Source of the DNA: Eucommia ulmoides
Lineage: Eukaryota; Streptophyta; Magnoliopsida; Garryales; Eucommiaceae
Reading direction: 5' to 3'
Assembly: GCA_016647705.1 (NCBI GenBank)
Contig: CM028335.1
Coordinates: 20,314,905-20,378,904 of the forward strand
Length of the DNA stretch: 64,000 nucleotides
The notes below the pieces were generated by a model. That model did not search any database. It was given only the letters and a program-made list of their open reading frames with translations, and was not told where the DNA came from. A program made the translations under genes and the position numbers. Each line of letters opens with the position of its first letter. The stretch's first letter is position 1. Of the stretch, positions 23,236 through 35,090 are shown piece by piece.

Positions 23236-25671
23236 TTACCCAAGAGGGGGGGTGAATTGGGTATATAATTTTTTTTTAAAAAAATTACTTCAATAATCCA
23301 AATAATTAATTTTAATCCTAAATTAATTATTATCTTTATATAACAGCGGAAATATGATATCAACTAGGTACACACCAAACAACAAAAATAAATAATGAAA
23401 AATAGCAGCACATCAGAAATTTATACTGATTCATTAAGCTACTCTTGGCTAATCCAGTCCCCTGAGCTCCATGGAGAGTCACACCCACTAAAGTCAAGAT
23501 GGATTTAAAGGTAGGAACCAAACCCTCACAAAGATTATTTTCACAGGCTCAGAATCAACCTTTACAAATTCTTTTTTCTAGATTCAAGAATAACCTCTAC
23601 TTTTTATAGGCTCAAGAATAACTAATTCTTTTTGTACTTTAGGCTAAAGAATCAAAACCTTACAAACACTCCAAATATCCTTTTACCCGATAAGGATTGA
23701 ACCGTTACAAAATTGGTCACAAATCAATTCAATTAAGAAAGAATTACTACCTCAATTTCTTTACAGGAAGAGACTGAAACCAGCTACCCTTAGGTTAAAT
23801 ACTCCCAATAGTATTCAGTCCGTTACTCAACTCACCAATTACAAATTGATAAGCGATTTTTCTCACTCGAAACTTCTACCACCCCAGATAAATTAGAACT
23901 CAATTAATATCCCAAATCTAGTGATAGAAAAGTGAGATATTTAAAACTTGATTTTAAACAAAAATTGGGTAGCACGTAATTGAGCATGTAATCAGATTTC
24001 TTCGAGAAATTGTTTCAAAAATATTTTTCAATAAAAAATCGAAAAACAATTTTAAAGATCAAATTCCAAATATAATCAAGCAACAATAAATAGAAAGTAA
24101 TTTGGAAAGATCTCACCCGAATTTCACCGAAAAAATAATAATTAGAGATAATAATGAAATTTCAAATCGGTAGTAACAGTGATCCATAACAAATATTCCT
24201 CAAGAATAACTCTCAGAAAAAATCTCATAACTCAATCAATATGATTACTCTTAGTAATCTCAAAAGTTAAATAGCTCACAATAATTCTCTTGATCTGTCT
24301 TTCTAATACGAAAAAACGCAGGTCTATATAAAATGGAATAAAATAAACTCTCCAACGGCTAGTTCCCACTTGTTATGATATTTAATTACTCTTATAGACC
24401 CCTTATATCATTAAGACTTCATCCTAGTTCAAATCACTTAATTATGGCTTATAAACTTTTCAATTAAGTCCCCTAAATATTTCTCAATCATAATTGAATA
24501 AGATAGAAAGAATTATATGTACCAAATTGGGAAATATTCAAACTTAATAAATCATATCTATAGGGATATCATAATATATGTTGCATATCTCAAATAATAT
24601 CAAATCCCTAATATATCTCGTAAATCTTAATCATAAAACGGCTAGTAACGGCTAGTAACGGCTACTTTTAGAATAAAATTCGGAATTCCACAAAATTCTT
24701 AAACAGTGCCATATGTTGACCTAGAGATTAAGAGAGTTTCATTTCCGGTCACAAGTCGACCTCCTTGTCGACTTATCGATTCATAGAATTCACCATTTAA
24801 GCTCAAGTCGACCTACCTGTCGACCGAGAGATTCAGAGACTTTACCTTCTATGCTCCGATCGACTTACCTATCGACTTATCAATGTTGGGAACCTTTTCT
24901 AAATTTGTTTTTAATTTATTCTCATCGACGTTTTCACCCCTTTAACCAATTTGTTTTCTCGGTTAGCTCCACTAAATTCTTAAATTCAATTTTAATTAAT
25001 TATCAATATTTCTTTTTCAATTTCACATAGGAACAAATAATTTAACTAATTAGGATCCTATAAAAAACACACATATTTATAAAAATCATTTTGTGTCATA
25101 TGTGATTGTAATTGGGATATTAAGAGTTGAAATTTAACCTGAGTTGTTTTTCCTAAGTTCTTCAAATTCTTTAACCTCTTAATCCTTCATCATCTTTGTC
25201 ATCATCTTTTAGCATCCATTCATTACTTGTCATCATATCTTTATCATTTGGAACTAATAAACTGAAACACTTAATCAAACCGTTAGTTCTACCAAAATCA
25301 TCAACATTTAATTGTTCATCAAAATCTTTGAATCAACAATCTCCCTCTGTTTGATGATAACAATTAACTTTGATATTTTGTTTTTCAAAATAATAATGTA
25401 ACCACACTCTCCCTAAATCTGAGGATGGGTTCTTTAACTCTTTAAAGCAAAGTAATGAAGATAATCATAAGATTTTCAACAAAGCACAAATTTCAATATA
25501 TATATAACTAATCACCTTAAGATATTCATTAAAACATCAACTAATTCTCCCAGTTTGTTAACTCAAAAAAAAAAAAAAAAAATTGGGGAGGGGGGGAACT
25601 ACAAATGAACTCTACTCTAGGCAAACATCATTATGCCTAGCCATACTCAAATCCCGAATGATTTTCACAAA

Positions 25672-26394
25672 CTAATCTTCTTCTAGTGCTTTGGTAAAAA
25701 TATCAGCAAGCTGGTCAGAGGTATCAATATACTCAATAACAATGTCCATTTTTTGAATGTGATCACAAATAAAATGATGTCTAATGTCTATGTGCTTAGT
25801 TCGTGAGTGTTGTGTAGAGTTTTTACTTAGACAAATAACACTTTTATTGTCACAATAAATTGGGACCTCCTCCATGCAAATTCCAAAGTCATTTAATTGT
25901 TGCTTAATATATAAAATTTGTGCACAACAGTAACCAACTTTCATATACTCAGCCTCAGTAGTGGATAAGGCTATCGAATTCTATTTCTTGCTTGACCAAA
26001 AAACCAATGCATGTCCTCACAAATAACATAACCTACTTGTGTTTTTTCGCTCAACTTTGCAACCGGAAAAATCAGCGTCAGAGTAACTTATCAATTTAAA
26101 ATCACTCCCCCTAGGATACCATAATCCTAGGTCAGTCGTCCCCTTTAAGTACTGAAAAATTCGCTTAACTGCAATCAAGTGCGATTCTTTAGGACAAAAT
26201 TGAAATCTAGCACAAAGACAAACACTATACATAATATCAGGTCTACTAGCAGTTAAATATAACAGACTACCAATCATACGTCGATACATTTTTTCATTAA
26301 CACTTTTGCCCGTATCGTCTTTGTCTATCTTCGTAGCCGTTGCCATGGGAGTTTTGTACTCTTTAGCGCTATCCAAATCATATTTCTTTAACAA
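25672..26394 (-). pseudogene. Copia RT end and RNase H (fossil)
   Basis: MLKKYDLDSAKEYKTPMA, RPDIMYSVCLCARFQ, VKRIFQYLKGTTDLGLWYP and SYSDADFSGCK are the thumb/connection of copia RT. YCDNKSVICLSKNSTQHSRT and TSDQLADIFTKALEED are the RNase H end, next to the purine tract and left LTR, as expected for a minus-oriented copia. Confidence 0.88.
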
Positions 26395-26422
26395 TTTCCA
26401 TTCTATTGAAATTTATCGAAAG

Positions 26423-26803
26423 CTAGTGAGGGGTATAGTACGGAACTACGTCTCCTCTAGGTATTTCCAAAATATCGCATAATAACCCCCTATTAAACCA
26501 GATTTCTTTTCCTTTAACATAGGATGTAATCTCAACATTATTGTAAGTGAGATTGCTATAGAACATTCTCACCCATACCAGAATCCACTCATTCCTTTGG
26601 GTGACAAAATCAGTCCATCCCAAATTTCTAAAATATCCTTCAACATCAATATTTTTCTCTCTTAAACTTACAAAATCTTTGGGTTTGCAACCTAGAACCT
26701 TTCGGTTGACAAACCCCTCATTATATCTTTTCTCATCCTCCTCCTTTTGAAAACATTCATTGTCGTACGTAATCCTTTGAGCACGCTTCTTGATTTTAGG
26801 CAT
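26423..26803 (-). pseudogene. Transposase_32-like mobile domain frame (fossil, within copia)
   Basis: A 126-codon frame starting MPKIKKRAQRITYD. The middle RNEWILVWVRMFYSNL and SYVKGKEIWFNRGLLCDIL resemble the 'vkeFYaN...vRGk.v.fs...In' pattern of the plant mobile domain often annotated as Transposase_32. In many plant genomes such frames accompany retrotransposon gag regions. Function is unknown; the family call is from pattern memory. Confidence 0.5.
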
Positions 26804-28817
26804 TTTTCACACAAATTTAAAACAAATCAACCAAGATAACTCAAGAAATTGAAACTAGATAGAGAACTAATCGAAACCCTAGAGAATGGAGAGAGAACCA
26901 ACCTTTTCGCGAAGGAAAGAGTTACCAAATCTTGAATCCAAGCCCTAAGCCTTTAGATCCAACCCAAAGATCTTCAAATCCAAGTCAAAATGAACTAATT
27001 TCATGAGATTTAGGAGTAAATGGACTTGGGAGAAGAAGGGTCTTGAAGAGAAGAGGGTTTTAGATTCGGATGAAATGAAATAAAAGAGTCAAGGATATTT
27101 ATATCCCGTAATGACCGATCTGCCAACTTAGAGGCGGTCGATAGATGAATGCAGCGCCTCTCTCTGTTTGCCAACCTGCTACTGTTGGTCGACTGATGAA
27201 CCATTATAGGTCGATTGACCATTCTGAGCTTGTTTGACTTTTAGTGCATTTAAACCCTAATTTGATCAACTTAGCTAATTTTTTTTACCTCTTATATATT
27301 TTGATCCACATATATTTTATAAAAATTTAATTACTCACACATTTAAACACACACACACACATGTATCACGAACATCTAAATTTCAAAATGAACAGGCTCA
27401 GTCTCCCTAACAAAATTAATAAACTTAAACTTTAAAAATTTTGACATACCTGGATCATCGTTAGGAGAAAGTGGTGTATGTACCTTTGGTGGATTACTAA
27501 TTTTTGACTTGGTATCCTTTGACTCCACCAATGCTTGATTTTTCACCTTAGTTTCTTATTTCTTAGGAATAACAATTTTCTGAACTGATTCAGTAAGAAC
27601 TTCTTTGCCTTTGTTTGGTGCTTCAGGCTGTTTTTTCCTCATTCTGCTTTGGTACAACTTTGTAAATGAACTTTTTCTTGTACTAGTATCTTACTATTTG
27701 TTGTGGATAAGCTTTGTCAGCTCTCACATATTGAGCTTGTTGCTTCTGTACTCTTCTATTTGGCACGTGCTGATTCTTCTTATTAGGTACATTAAACCTC
27801 GGTTCTCTCTTTGGCAGGGCATATTCATTGTACCTTCTTGTCTATTCAAATTTCCTTACCGACACATAGTATTCATTGTACCTTTGTCTAAATCTCTAAT
27901 TGGTACCTGCACCAAAATTTTCTCTTTCTAGAATCCAGTTGTTTCTGGATCTGACAGAGTAACCATGTAATAAATAACAAGATTTTTCATAATGACCAAA
28001 TTCACCACAATAAACACACTTAATACTGTTAGCACGCCTCTTCGAATAGTCAGTGTTTCATACGGGAGCATAATATTGTTTGCGTTTTGAGAAGTAGCTT
28101 TCGTAACTATTGGTTTTTCAATAGATTTAATACTCTCAACATCCTTGAATTTATCCATTGCTTCTTTAAGCTCCTTTTGAGTCTTCTCAAGTAACCGCTC
28201 ATTGGTGCTAACGTTTACCTGTAGACCAAAATTCTTTTTATGCATAAGTTCAAGATCATTCTTAAGAATTTGACACTCATTTTCAACAGAATGGATTTTC
28301 ACATAAGCTCTATCAAGCTCACACCTTGCAATGTCCAATTTAATGCTCAAGGCCTCATTCAAGGTTTCAACATTTTTTATTTTAAATTCATTATGTTGAA
28401 GATCATAAAAATCATTTTTTCAAAACCTCAGTCTCATCCTCAAGAGACTCAATTTTCTCACACAGCTTACTAATTTCAGATAAAGCACTTTTAAACTCAA
28501 TTGTTTCAAAATATTTGTCCAATTTTTTTTCTTGAGAGATTTGACAGTACTAAACTTCTTATTTTCAAGAGTTGCTATTTTTTGCTTTAGTTTAAAATTC
28601 TCTTTTCCAAAAACATATGTAAGAGCAATAAACATCTCAATAGCCTTATCTGTATTCTCATAATTGCAAATTATATCAGACTCACGAGTAGAACAATGAC
28701 TATTAAAAGAAGTAAAATCAACAGTAGTACACATAACTTCAGAATCAAGACACTCCATGTGATCGTGTTTAGCTATACTATGAAGTATAGGGAGCTAAAA
28801 TCAACTCTGATGCTAAT

Positions 28818-30987
28818 TGTTGGCCCAGTGAGCTACACAAGAGGGGGGTGAATTGGGTAGATAAAAAATTATAAAAAAAAAAATACTTCAATAATCCAAA
28901 TAATTAATTTTAAACCTAAATTAATTATTATCTTTATATAATAGCGAAAATATGATATCATTAGATGCACACCAAACAACAAAAATAAATAATGAAAAAT
29001 AGCAGCACACTAGAAATTTATATTGGTTCACCAAGTTACTCTTGGCTAGTCCAGTCCCCCGAGCTCCACGGAAAGTCGCACCCACTAAACTCAAGATTCC
29101 TTTAAATATAGAAACCAAACCCTTATAAAGATTCTTTTCACAGGCTCAGAATTAACCTTTACAAATTCCTTTTTCCAGGCTCAGGAATAACCTGTACTTT
29201 TTACAAGCTCAAGAATAACCTAATTCTTTTTGTAAATTAGAGTAAAGAATAAAAACCTCACAAATACTCCAAATATCTTTTTACCCGGTAAGAATTGAAC
29301 CGTTACAAAATTGCTCACAAATCAATTCAATTAAGAAAGAATTACTACCTCAATTTCTTCACAGAAAGACACTAAAACCAGCTACCCTTAGATTAAATAC
29401 TCCCAATAGTATTCAATCTGTCACTCTACTTACCAATTACAAATTAATAAGCAATTTTTCTCACTCGAAGCTTCTACCACCCCCGATAAATTACAACTCA
29501 ATTAATATCCCAAATTTAGTGATAGAAAAATGAGATATTTCAAATCTGATTTTAAACAAAAATTGGGTAGCACGTAATCAGATTTTTTCAAGAAATTATT
29601 TCAAATATATTTTTCAATAAAAAATTGGAAAACAATTTTAAAGATCAAATTCCAAATATAATCAAGCAACAATAAATAGAAAGTAATTTGGAAAGATCTC
29701 ACCCGGATTTCACCGAAAAAATAATGATTAGAGATAGTAATGAAACTTCAGATTGGTAATAGCAATGATCCACAACAAACATTCCTCAAGAATAACTCTC
29801 AGAAAAGATCTCACAACTCAATCAATATGATTACTCTTAGAAATCTCAAAAGTTAAATAGCTCACAATTATTCTCTTGATGTGTCTCTCTAATATGAAAA
29901 AATGCAAGTCTATATAAATGGGACTAAAATAAGCTCCCCAATGGCTAGTTTCCACTTGTTATTACATTTAATTGCTCTTATAGATCCCTTATATCATTAA
30001 GACTTCATCCTGGTTCAAATCACTTAATTATGGCTTTTAAACTTCTCAATTAAGTTCCCCAAATATTTCTCAATCACAATTAAATAGGATAAAAAGAATT
30101 ATATGTACCAAATTGAGAAATATTCAAACTTAATGAACCATATCTATAGAGATATCATAATATATGTTGCATATCTCAAATAACATCAAATCCCTAATAT
30201 ATCTCATGAATCTTAACCATAAAGCGGCTAATAATGGCTACTTTTAGAATAAAATCCGAAATTCCACAAAATCTTGAAACCGTGCTATAAGTCGACTGAC
30301 CAAGGGTCACTAGTTGACCGCTCAATTCAGGATGTAGTCAAGCCAAAAATCCATCGCCCATCTGTCGACCTAGAGATTTAGAGAGTTTCATATCTGGTCA
30401 CAGGTCAACCTCCCTGACGACTTATCGATTCAGAGAGTTCACCATTTAAGCTCAGGTCGACCTACCTTTCGACCGAGAGATTCAGAGACTTTATCTTCTA
30501 TGTTCCGGTCAACTTACCTGCTGACTTGTCAATGTTGGGAACCTCTTCTAAATTCGTTTTTAATTCATTCTCATTGACGTTTTTACCCCTTTAACCGATT
30601 TCTTTTCTTGGTTAGTTCCACTAAATTTTTAAATTCAATTTTAATTAATTATCAATATTTCTTTTTCAATTTCACATAGGAGCAAATAATTTAACTAATT
30701 AGGATCCTATAACAAATACACATATTTATAAAAATCATTTTGTGTCATGTGTGATCCTAATTGGGATATTAAGAGTTGAAATTTAACTTGAGTTGTTTTC
30801 CCTAGGTACTTCAAATTCTTCAACCTCTTAATCCTTCATCATCTTTGTCATCATCTTTTAGCATCCATTCGTTACTTGTCATCATATCTTCATCAGTTGG
30901 AACTAATAAACTGAAACACTTAATCAAACCGTTAGTTCCACCAAAATCATCAACATTTAATTGCTCATCAATATCTTAGGATCAACA
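28818..30987 (-). repeat. Upstream LTR of the copia element
   Basis: A 2170-bp LTR beginning TGTTGGCCCAGTGAGCTACA and ending ATCAACA, immediately followed by the TGGTG target duplication. It is uninterrupted, so it serves as the reference copy for the split left LTR. It contains the same TCGACC-type palindromic cluster (about 30285-30530). Confidence 0.9.
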
Positions 30988-31159
30988 TGGTGTATTGCCC
31001 CCCTAATGTGATTAGGTTAGCTATGTGTGAAAATTGAAAATACATAATGAACATTCAAAAAAAGAATATTTTTGTTTGTAGTGAAAATGTGCTATGCAGT
31101 AAAATGTAAAATACAAAGTCGCACCAAAAGTTCACCAAAATTGAAAATGTGATTGTTAT

Positions 31160-31628
31160 ATATACAACCCATGTTTATATAAACATTCCATAAAAAAAGA
31201 AAAGAAAAAAAAAAAAAAAAAAAAGATTGTTCCAAAGAAAATATAACCAAACAGGGCAAACACATTATCAAAAAGACAACCTAACCAAACAGGGGATAAA
31301 GCATCCATGTCAACAGCGGACTCACTGGGTGTCGGTGCAGCAAATTCGGGGCCAAGGTAGCTCCTCAACGACTCTACCTCATTCTCTAGGCTTGCAACCT
31401 GAGCCCGAAGGTATTCAACTTCCCATTTCAGTTTGTCGTTTTCTTTGTACTTTGATGAGTACCTCTAGTGGGCACCGCCCCCATCTTCCACTGTATGGAC
31501 CATGCTAATTCCAACAATATTCTGGCGTCAGCATCCCACCAGTGAACTGGGGCGTCAAACGCGTTGCGGTTGTTGTTTTCATTATTGTTGTTCCCGTTGT
31601 TGTTGTTGTTTTCATTGTTGTCCGCCAT
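31160..31628 (-). CDS. Asn-rich/coiled-coil protein gene of the MULE, unknown function
   Basis: Starts at ATG 31628 on the minus strand: MADNNENNNNNGNNNNENNN, then NAFDAPVHWWDADARILLEL and AWSIQWKMGAVP. After about 31465 the sensible frame shifts to RYSSKYKENDKLKWEVEYLR, then AQVASLENEVESLRSYLGPE, a heptad-like coiled coil, ending in a hydrophobic stretch (about 31160-31250). I do not recognise a family. The low-complexity Asn run, the Trp-rich HWWDADAR segment and the coiled coil suggest a DNA-binding or scaffold-type accessory protein, but that is inference. A TATA-like word (CTATATATACACA, minus, about 32515-32527) lies upstream. The N-terminal part is duplicated upstream. It sits between the Ulp1-type gene and the transposase gene of the same MULE. 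Confidence 0.5.
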
Positions 31629-32021
31629 TACCTAGCAAACATAAAGTCTAGAAAAAAAGGATGTTTGAGTTGTTACAAGCAGTAACATTAAGATATTCAT
31701 ACACTACAAAAAAATCTATTAAATTATCGGCTTCTTCTTCGCACTTTGATAAGTACCTTCAGCAGGCACCACCCCCATCTTCTACTGTATGGACCGTGCT
31801 AATTCCAACAACAATTTTGGCATCAACATCCCACAGGTGATCCTGAGCATGAAATGCATTGTGCCTGTTGTTTTCGTTATTGTTGATTCCGTTGTTGTTG
31901 TTTTCATTGTTGTCTACCATGGCCTAGCAAACATACAGTCCAGAGAAAAGAATGTTTGAGTTTTTACAAGCAGTAACATTAAGATATTCATACACTAAAA
32001 AATATCTACTAAATTATCGTC
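31438..32021 (-). repeat. Tandem duplication (about 292 bp) of the Asn-rich gene's 5' part
   Basis: The block with the ATG at 31628 is repeated with its ATG at 31920. Both copies encode an M(A/V)DNNEN...Asn-rich start and share the upstream GTAACATTAAGATATTCATA segment. The upstream copy diverges after the Asn run (AFHAQDHLWDVDAK) and soon stops, so it is a dead duplicate or an alternative first exon. Confidence 0.85.
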
Positions 32022-32499
32022 TGAATTTTCAGGCAAGAATTTTTTGAAAATAATGAAAGATGAACGTTCATAAACTAGTTAGTCTACATTGAGTTATGAG
32101 TAATCAAACAGACCTATATTTTATCCTATGCAAACACACAAAAACGAATGTATTACAGAGGGTACAGAACATCGTTATTCACCAATGTTGCCTCGAAAAA
32201 TTGTTTATGTTTTATAACAGCCGTATTCTGCATGCAATCGGGGTAGGGGGAAAAAAACAAAAATAATCCTAATTAGGGCTTGAAAACATAGAGAATTAAC
32301 CAACAACAACTTACGGGTGTGTTGCATCAACATTGTCTCGAACAAAGCACGCAATGACGACATTAAAATCACATCGTCGGTAGATAAGAGTAGTAAAAGA
32401 TACTTACCAAGTAATTCGCAATCTTGGGTGGGTGGATTCTTGCAACAGTGCTCACGGATAAACAACAACTATCTCAGAGATAAAAAATCTTGTGTTTGC

Positions 32500-32540
32500 A
32501 AAGTGGGCTGGAATATGTGTATATATAGAACCGACGATGT
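32500..32540 (-). promoter_or_regulatory. Possible TATA box of the Asn-rich MULE gene
   Basis: Read on the minus strand, TTCTATATATACACATATTC lies about 600 bp upstream of the nearer duplicated start. It is followed by a leader-like stretch without long runs. It is a good match to a plant TATA box, but no start site can be shown. Confidence 0.3.
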
Positions 32541-33678
32541 GAGACGAAAGGACTTTGTACTAAAAGGCATAATTAATCCCACTCTTTGGCCACTGTACCG
32601 TGATGTTCCATTGTCCAACGCATGAAACCTGCGGCGTGGATTAACGTTTACACAGGTGTCATGAACGTTCATTATGACTTTTCACTGACCGGAGCAAAAA
32701 ACGTTGATTAGGGTCTTGTTAGTCACCACACCTATACGAAGCAAAACAAAATGGATGGGGGTGTGGAGTGCCTGTTTATTTTGCGATGAAAAAATGAGAG
32801 ATAAATGACCAATTTAATTCAACATTTAATGCTGGCAAAAAATGTAGACCCCAAAAACTAACGCGGTGCTTAAATTTGTAACCCCATTAGATTAGTTTTC
32901 ATGATCGTTCATATTTGTATATTACACCATTTATTATATGTGTTGAAACACAATAAAAATCATGGTTTGGGCCTATTTTCTACCACATAATTGTGGGTAG
33001 GGTGGTAGTGCAAAAACAAAAGTTAGTATTGAGGGTTGTGAATATTCATAAAACACCCTCTTGTGATGTGAATTGGGTATCGTAATGTGTGGAACTTAAT
33101 TTTGTATTGGAACTCATGAATATTCATAAGTCATCATATTTGTCTTGTCGTCCTTTTTTGTGTAACCAAATCCTTTGATCATTTCGTTGGGGATGGGGGG
33201 AATATTTATCTGAATCTAATTGTTGCTACCTATATATTCAAAAACCCCAAACTTAAAAACACAAAATACTGCAAGCAGAGTATCAAAACAAAAATAATGA
33301 AATTGAACAAATTAAAATTCTCGTAATGTGAGATATCTGTGTAACACTATAAATAAGTCAAATAGATGCATTACCGCAGAAATGACCTAATACTCTGTGA
33401 AGTGAAAAATGAAGCAAATAAATAAATTTTAGATGTAAAATTGGCGCCGTGCACATATTCTGGTTGTGGCGCCCAATTGTTTTGCAACAGCCGCAACAAA
33501 TCTCGGCGATCTCTCCCTTGGATAGTATATGCTTCCTTGGATGTCCAGGTTGTGTTTTTGGTGACCGGTGCGATGATCGCAATTATGTCTTCTTTCCACA
33601 TCGGTCACTTGAGTGTCGGGATGCCAAAATTCCTTTCGAGAGTATGTTCACCTGTAGCAATCCACAAAAAAATACACC

Positions 33679-35090
33679 TGATAGGTGTAAATTACCTATC
33701 TATTTCCAAATCGAACATTGTTAGTTTTCAAGTACGTTTAGTACGTTTTAATATGTTTTTATGTGTTTTTCTATAAATAAGGTGTTTGAGGTGAAAACAC
33801 ATGAAACAAAATTAATAACGATCAAATCGGATCAAGAACGGTGGAAGAATGGTGGGAAAATAAGCACGGAGGCAATATTCAGAACAACAGCCTACCGCTG
33901 CCACGTCTAGAAGCTCTTCGCTGCAGCGGTGATATCCACTGCCGCAGTAGTGAAACTGCAGAGAAGTCCCAACGCCCACCGCCTCCTCCACCGCCACAGT
34001 GAAGACTATATCGACATGCCCACCACCGCAGCGGTGATCCCCACCATCGCGGCAGTCACTCTGCAGCAAATTTAGATATTATTTGGATATTTTAAGATAT
34101 TTTGTTTTATTTAATCCTTCCTCCTCCCTCATTTTCGGCGATGAGACCTCCTACCACATTAGAGGCGTATTTTGAGAGGTTTTGGGGAGCTCAAGCAAAT
34201 CCTAAGGAGAAGAACACATTGCAAAGAAGGAGAAGTGATCTTGGAACGTTCTTAGCAACAAATCTTTGAACTATGACTAGTTTCTCTCGTTCCTTTCTTC
34301 ATCTCTTAACTTAGGATTATTATTTGAGCATGTTTAGCTCGTTATTAATTGTATATACGGTTATGATCGTTAGCTAAACATGGATTGTCTTAGGGATTAA
34401 TAATATTTATGAAAATGTGATTTGTTTGAGTTTGTGTTTCTTTAATGGATGTTCTTCTTATTTTGATTGTCTTTATCGGTTTGTCATGATATTATGCTTG
34501 TTTAGATATAGTGAGAAATCGGGGTTTGACACGCGGGAGAGGTAACCCCCGAATTCGGACTAGGGTAAATACAACGCGACGATCCAATAACCCAGGAGGG
34601 GGTTGAAAAGTATGCAATCAATGACGTTGGGGCAAGACTCACGTTACCTAATGTCGTTAAGACATTGAGGCGGATTTCTTCGTTGATACGAAGTCACGTA
34701 TTCATTCGTTTTATACTCGGGAGAGGTGACGAGTGATTTTATGAGCCGAGATTATCGGATAGGTTGAACGCCGTTAACGTAAACTAAAACAAAAGTTTAC
34801 GAAATCAAACGTATTTAAGTAAATGAAGTTAATCACTAAGCAATCTTTTCTCTTAACAATCTCATATTAATATTAGTATTAGTATAGTCTAATTAGAATT
34901 TTAGTTTAGTAATAATTATTTTTAAATTACATTTTTAGTCGCCTAGATAAAATTAGGTTATGATAATCACGGAATTCGATAATAATCTCAACCAATCCTT
35001 GTGAACACGATACCTTTACTCTCCCTATCTATACTAAAACTTTATCTATAAACTTACAATGTAAGTAGCGACGTGATTTACGCGCTACCA
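33679..35090 (+). repeat. Solo LTR of the gypsy family, in the MULE transposase gene
   Basis: A 1412-bp LTR from TGATAGGTGTAAATTACC to GCGCTACCA, flanked by perfect 5-bp duplications ACACC (33674-33678 and 35091-35095). It carries several GC-rich CCGC/GCGGTG hairpin words (about 33893-34045) and the GACACGCGGGAGAGGTAACC segment shared with the other LTRs of the family. A single LTR with target duplications is the usual product of LTR-LTR recombination. Confidence 0.92.

Larger units (their letters stand above)
18000..25338 (-). repeat. Downstream LTR of the copia element, interrupted by the gypsy insertion
   Basis: Bases 18000-18019 carry the LTR edge TGTTGGCCCAGTGAGCTACC, and the same LTR resumes at 23236 with ACCCAAGAGG-type sequence and runs to ATCAACA at 25338. 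It aligns end to end with 28818-30987. It contains repeated GTCGAC/TCGACC words at about 24760-24890. Confidence 0.88.
25339..28817 (-). mobile_element. Interior of the copia element: gag-like, Transposase_32-like and RT-end/RNase H parts (fossil)
   Basis: Parts on the minus strand: coiled-coil and gag-like frames (28758-27928), including a CCHC knuckle near 28030 (CVYCGEFGHYEKSC); a frame at 26803-26423 (MPKIKKRAQRITYD, VRMFYSNLTYNNVEITSYVKG, WFNRGLLCDILEIP) that resembles the plant 'Transposase_32' mobile domain; and the end of RT with RNase H (26394-25672: RRMIGSLLYLTASRPDI, SYSDADFSGCKVERK, HIDIRHHFICDHIQ). The order is not the usual one and a leader-like stretch with LTR-type GGTCGA words lies at 27100-27240, so the interior looks chimeric. 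Much of it is broken. Confidence 0.7.
18000..30987 (-). mobile_element. Ty1-copia element (SIRE/Maximus-like), fossil, itself host to a gypsy insertion
   Basis: The outer LTRs run TGTTGGCCCAGTGAGCTAC to ATCAACA. The left copy occupies 18000-18019 plus 23236-25338, split by the gypsy element; the right copy is 28818-30987 (2170 bp). The element is flanked by perfect TGGTG duplications (17995-17999, 30988-30992). Coding parts read on the minus strand, so the right LTR is the upstream one. Next to it a degenerate tRNA-Met-type primer site (TTAGCATCAGAGTT, minus, about 28802-28816) is visible. Next to the left LTR lies the purine tract CATCAAACAGAGGGAG (minus, about 25341-25356), typical of SIRE-like copias. 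The two LTRs differ by scattered substitutions and small indels, so the insertion is not recent. The internal region is broken in many places. Confidence 0.88.
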
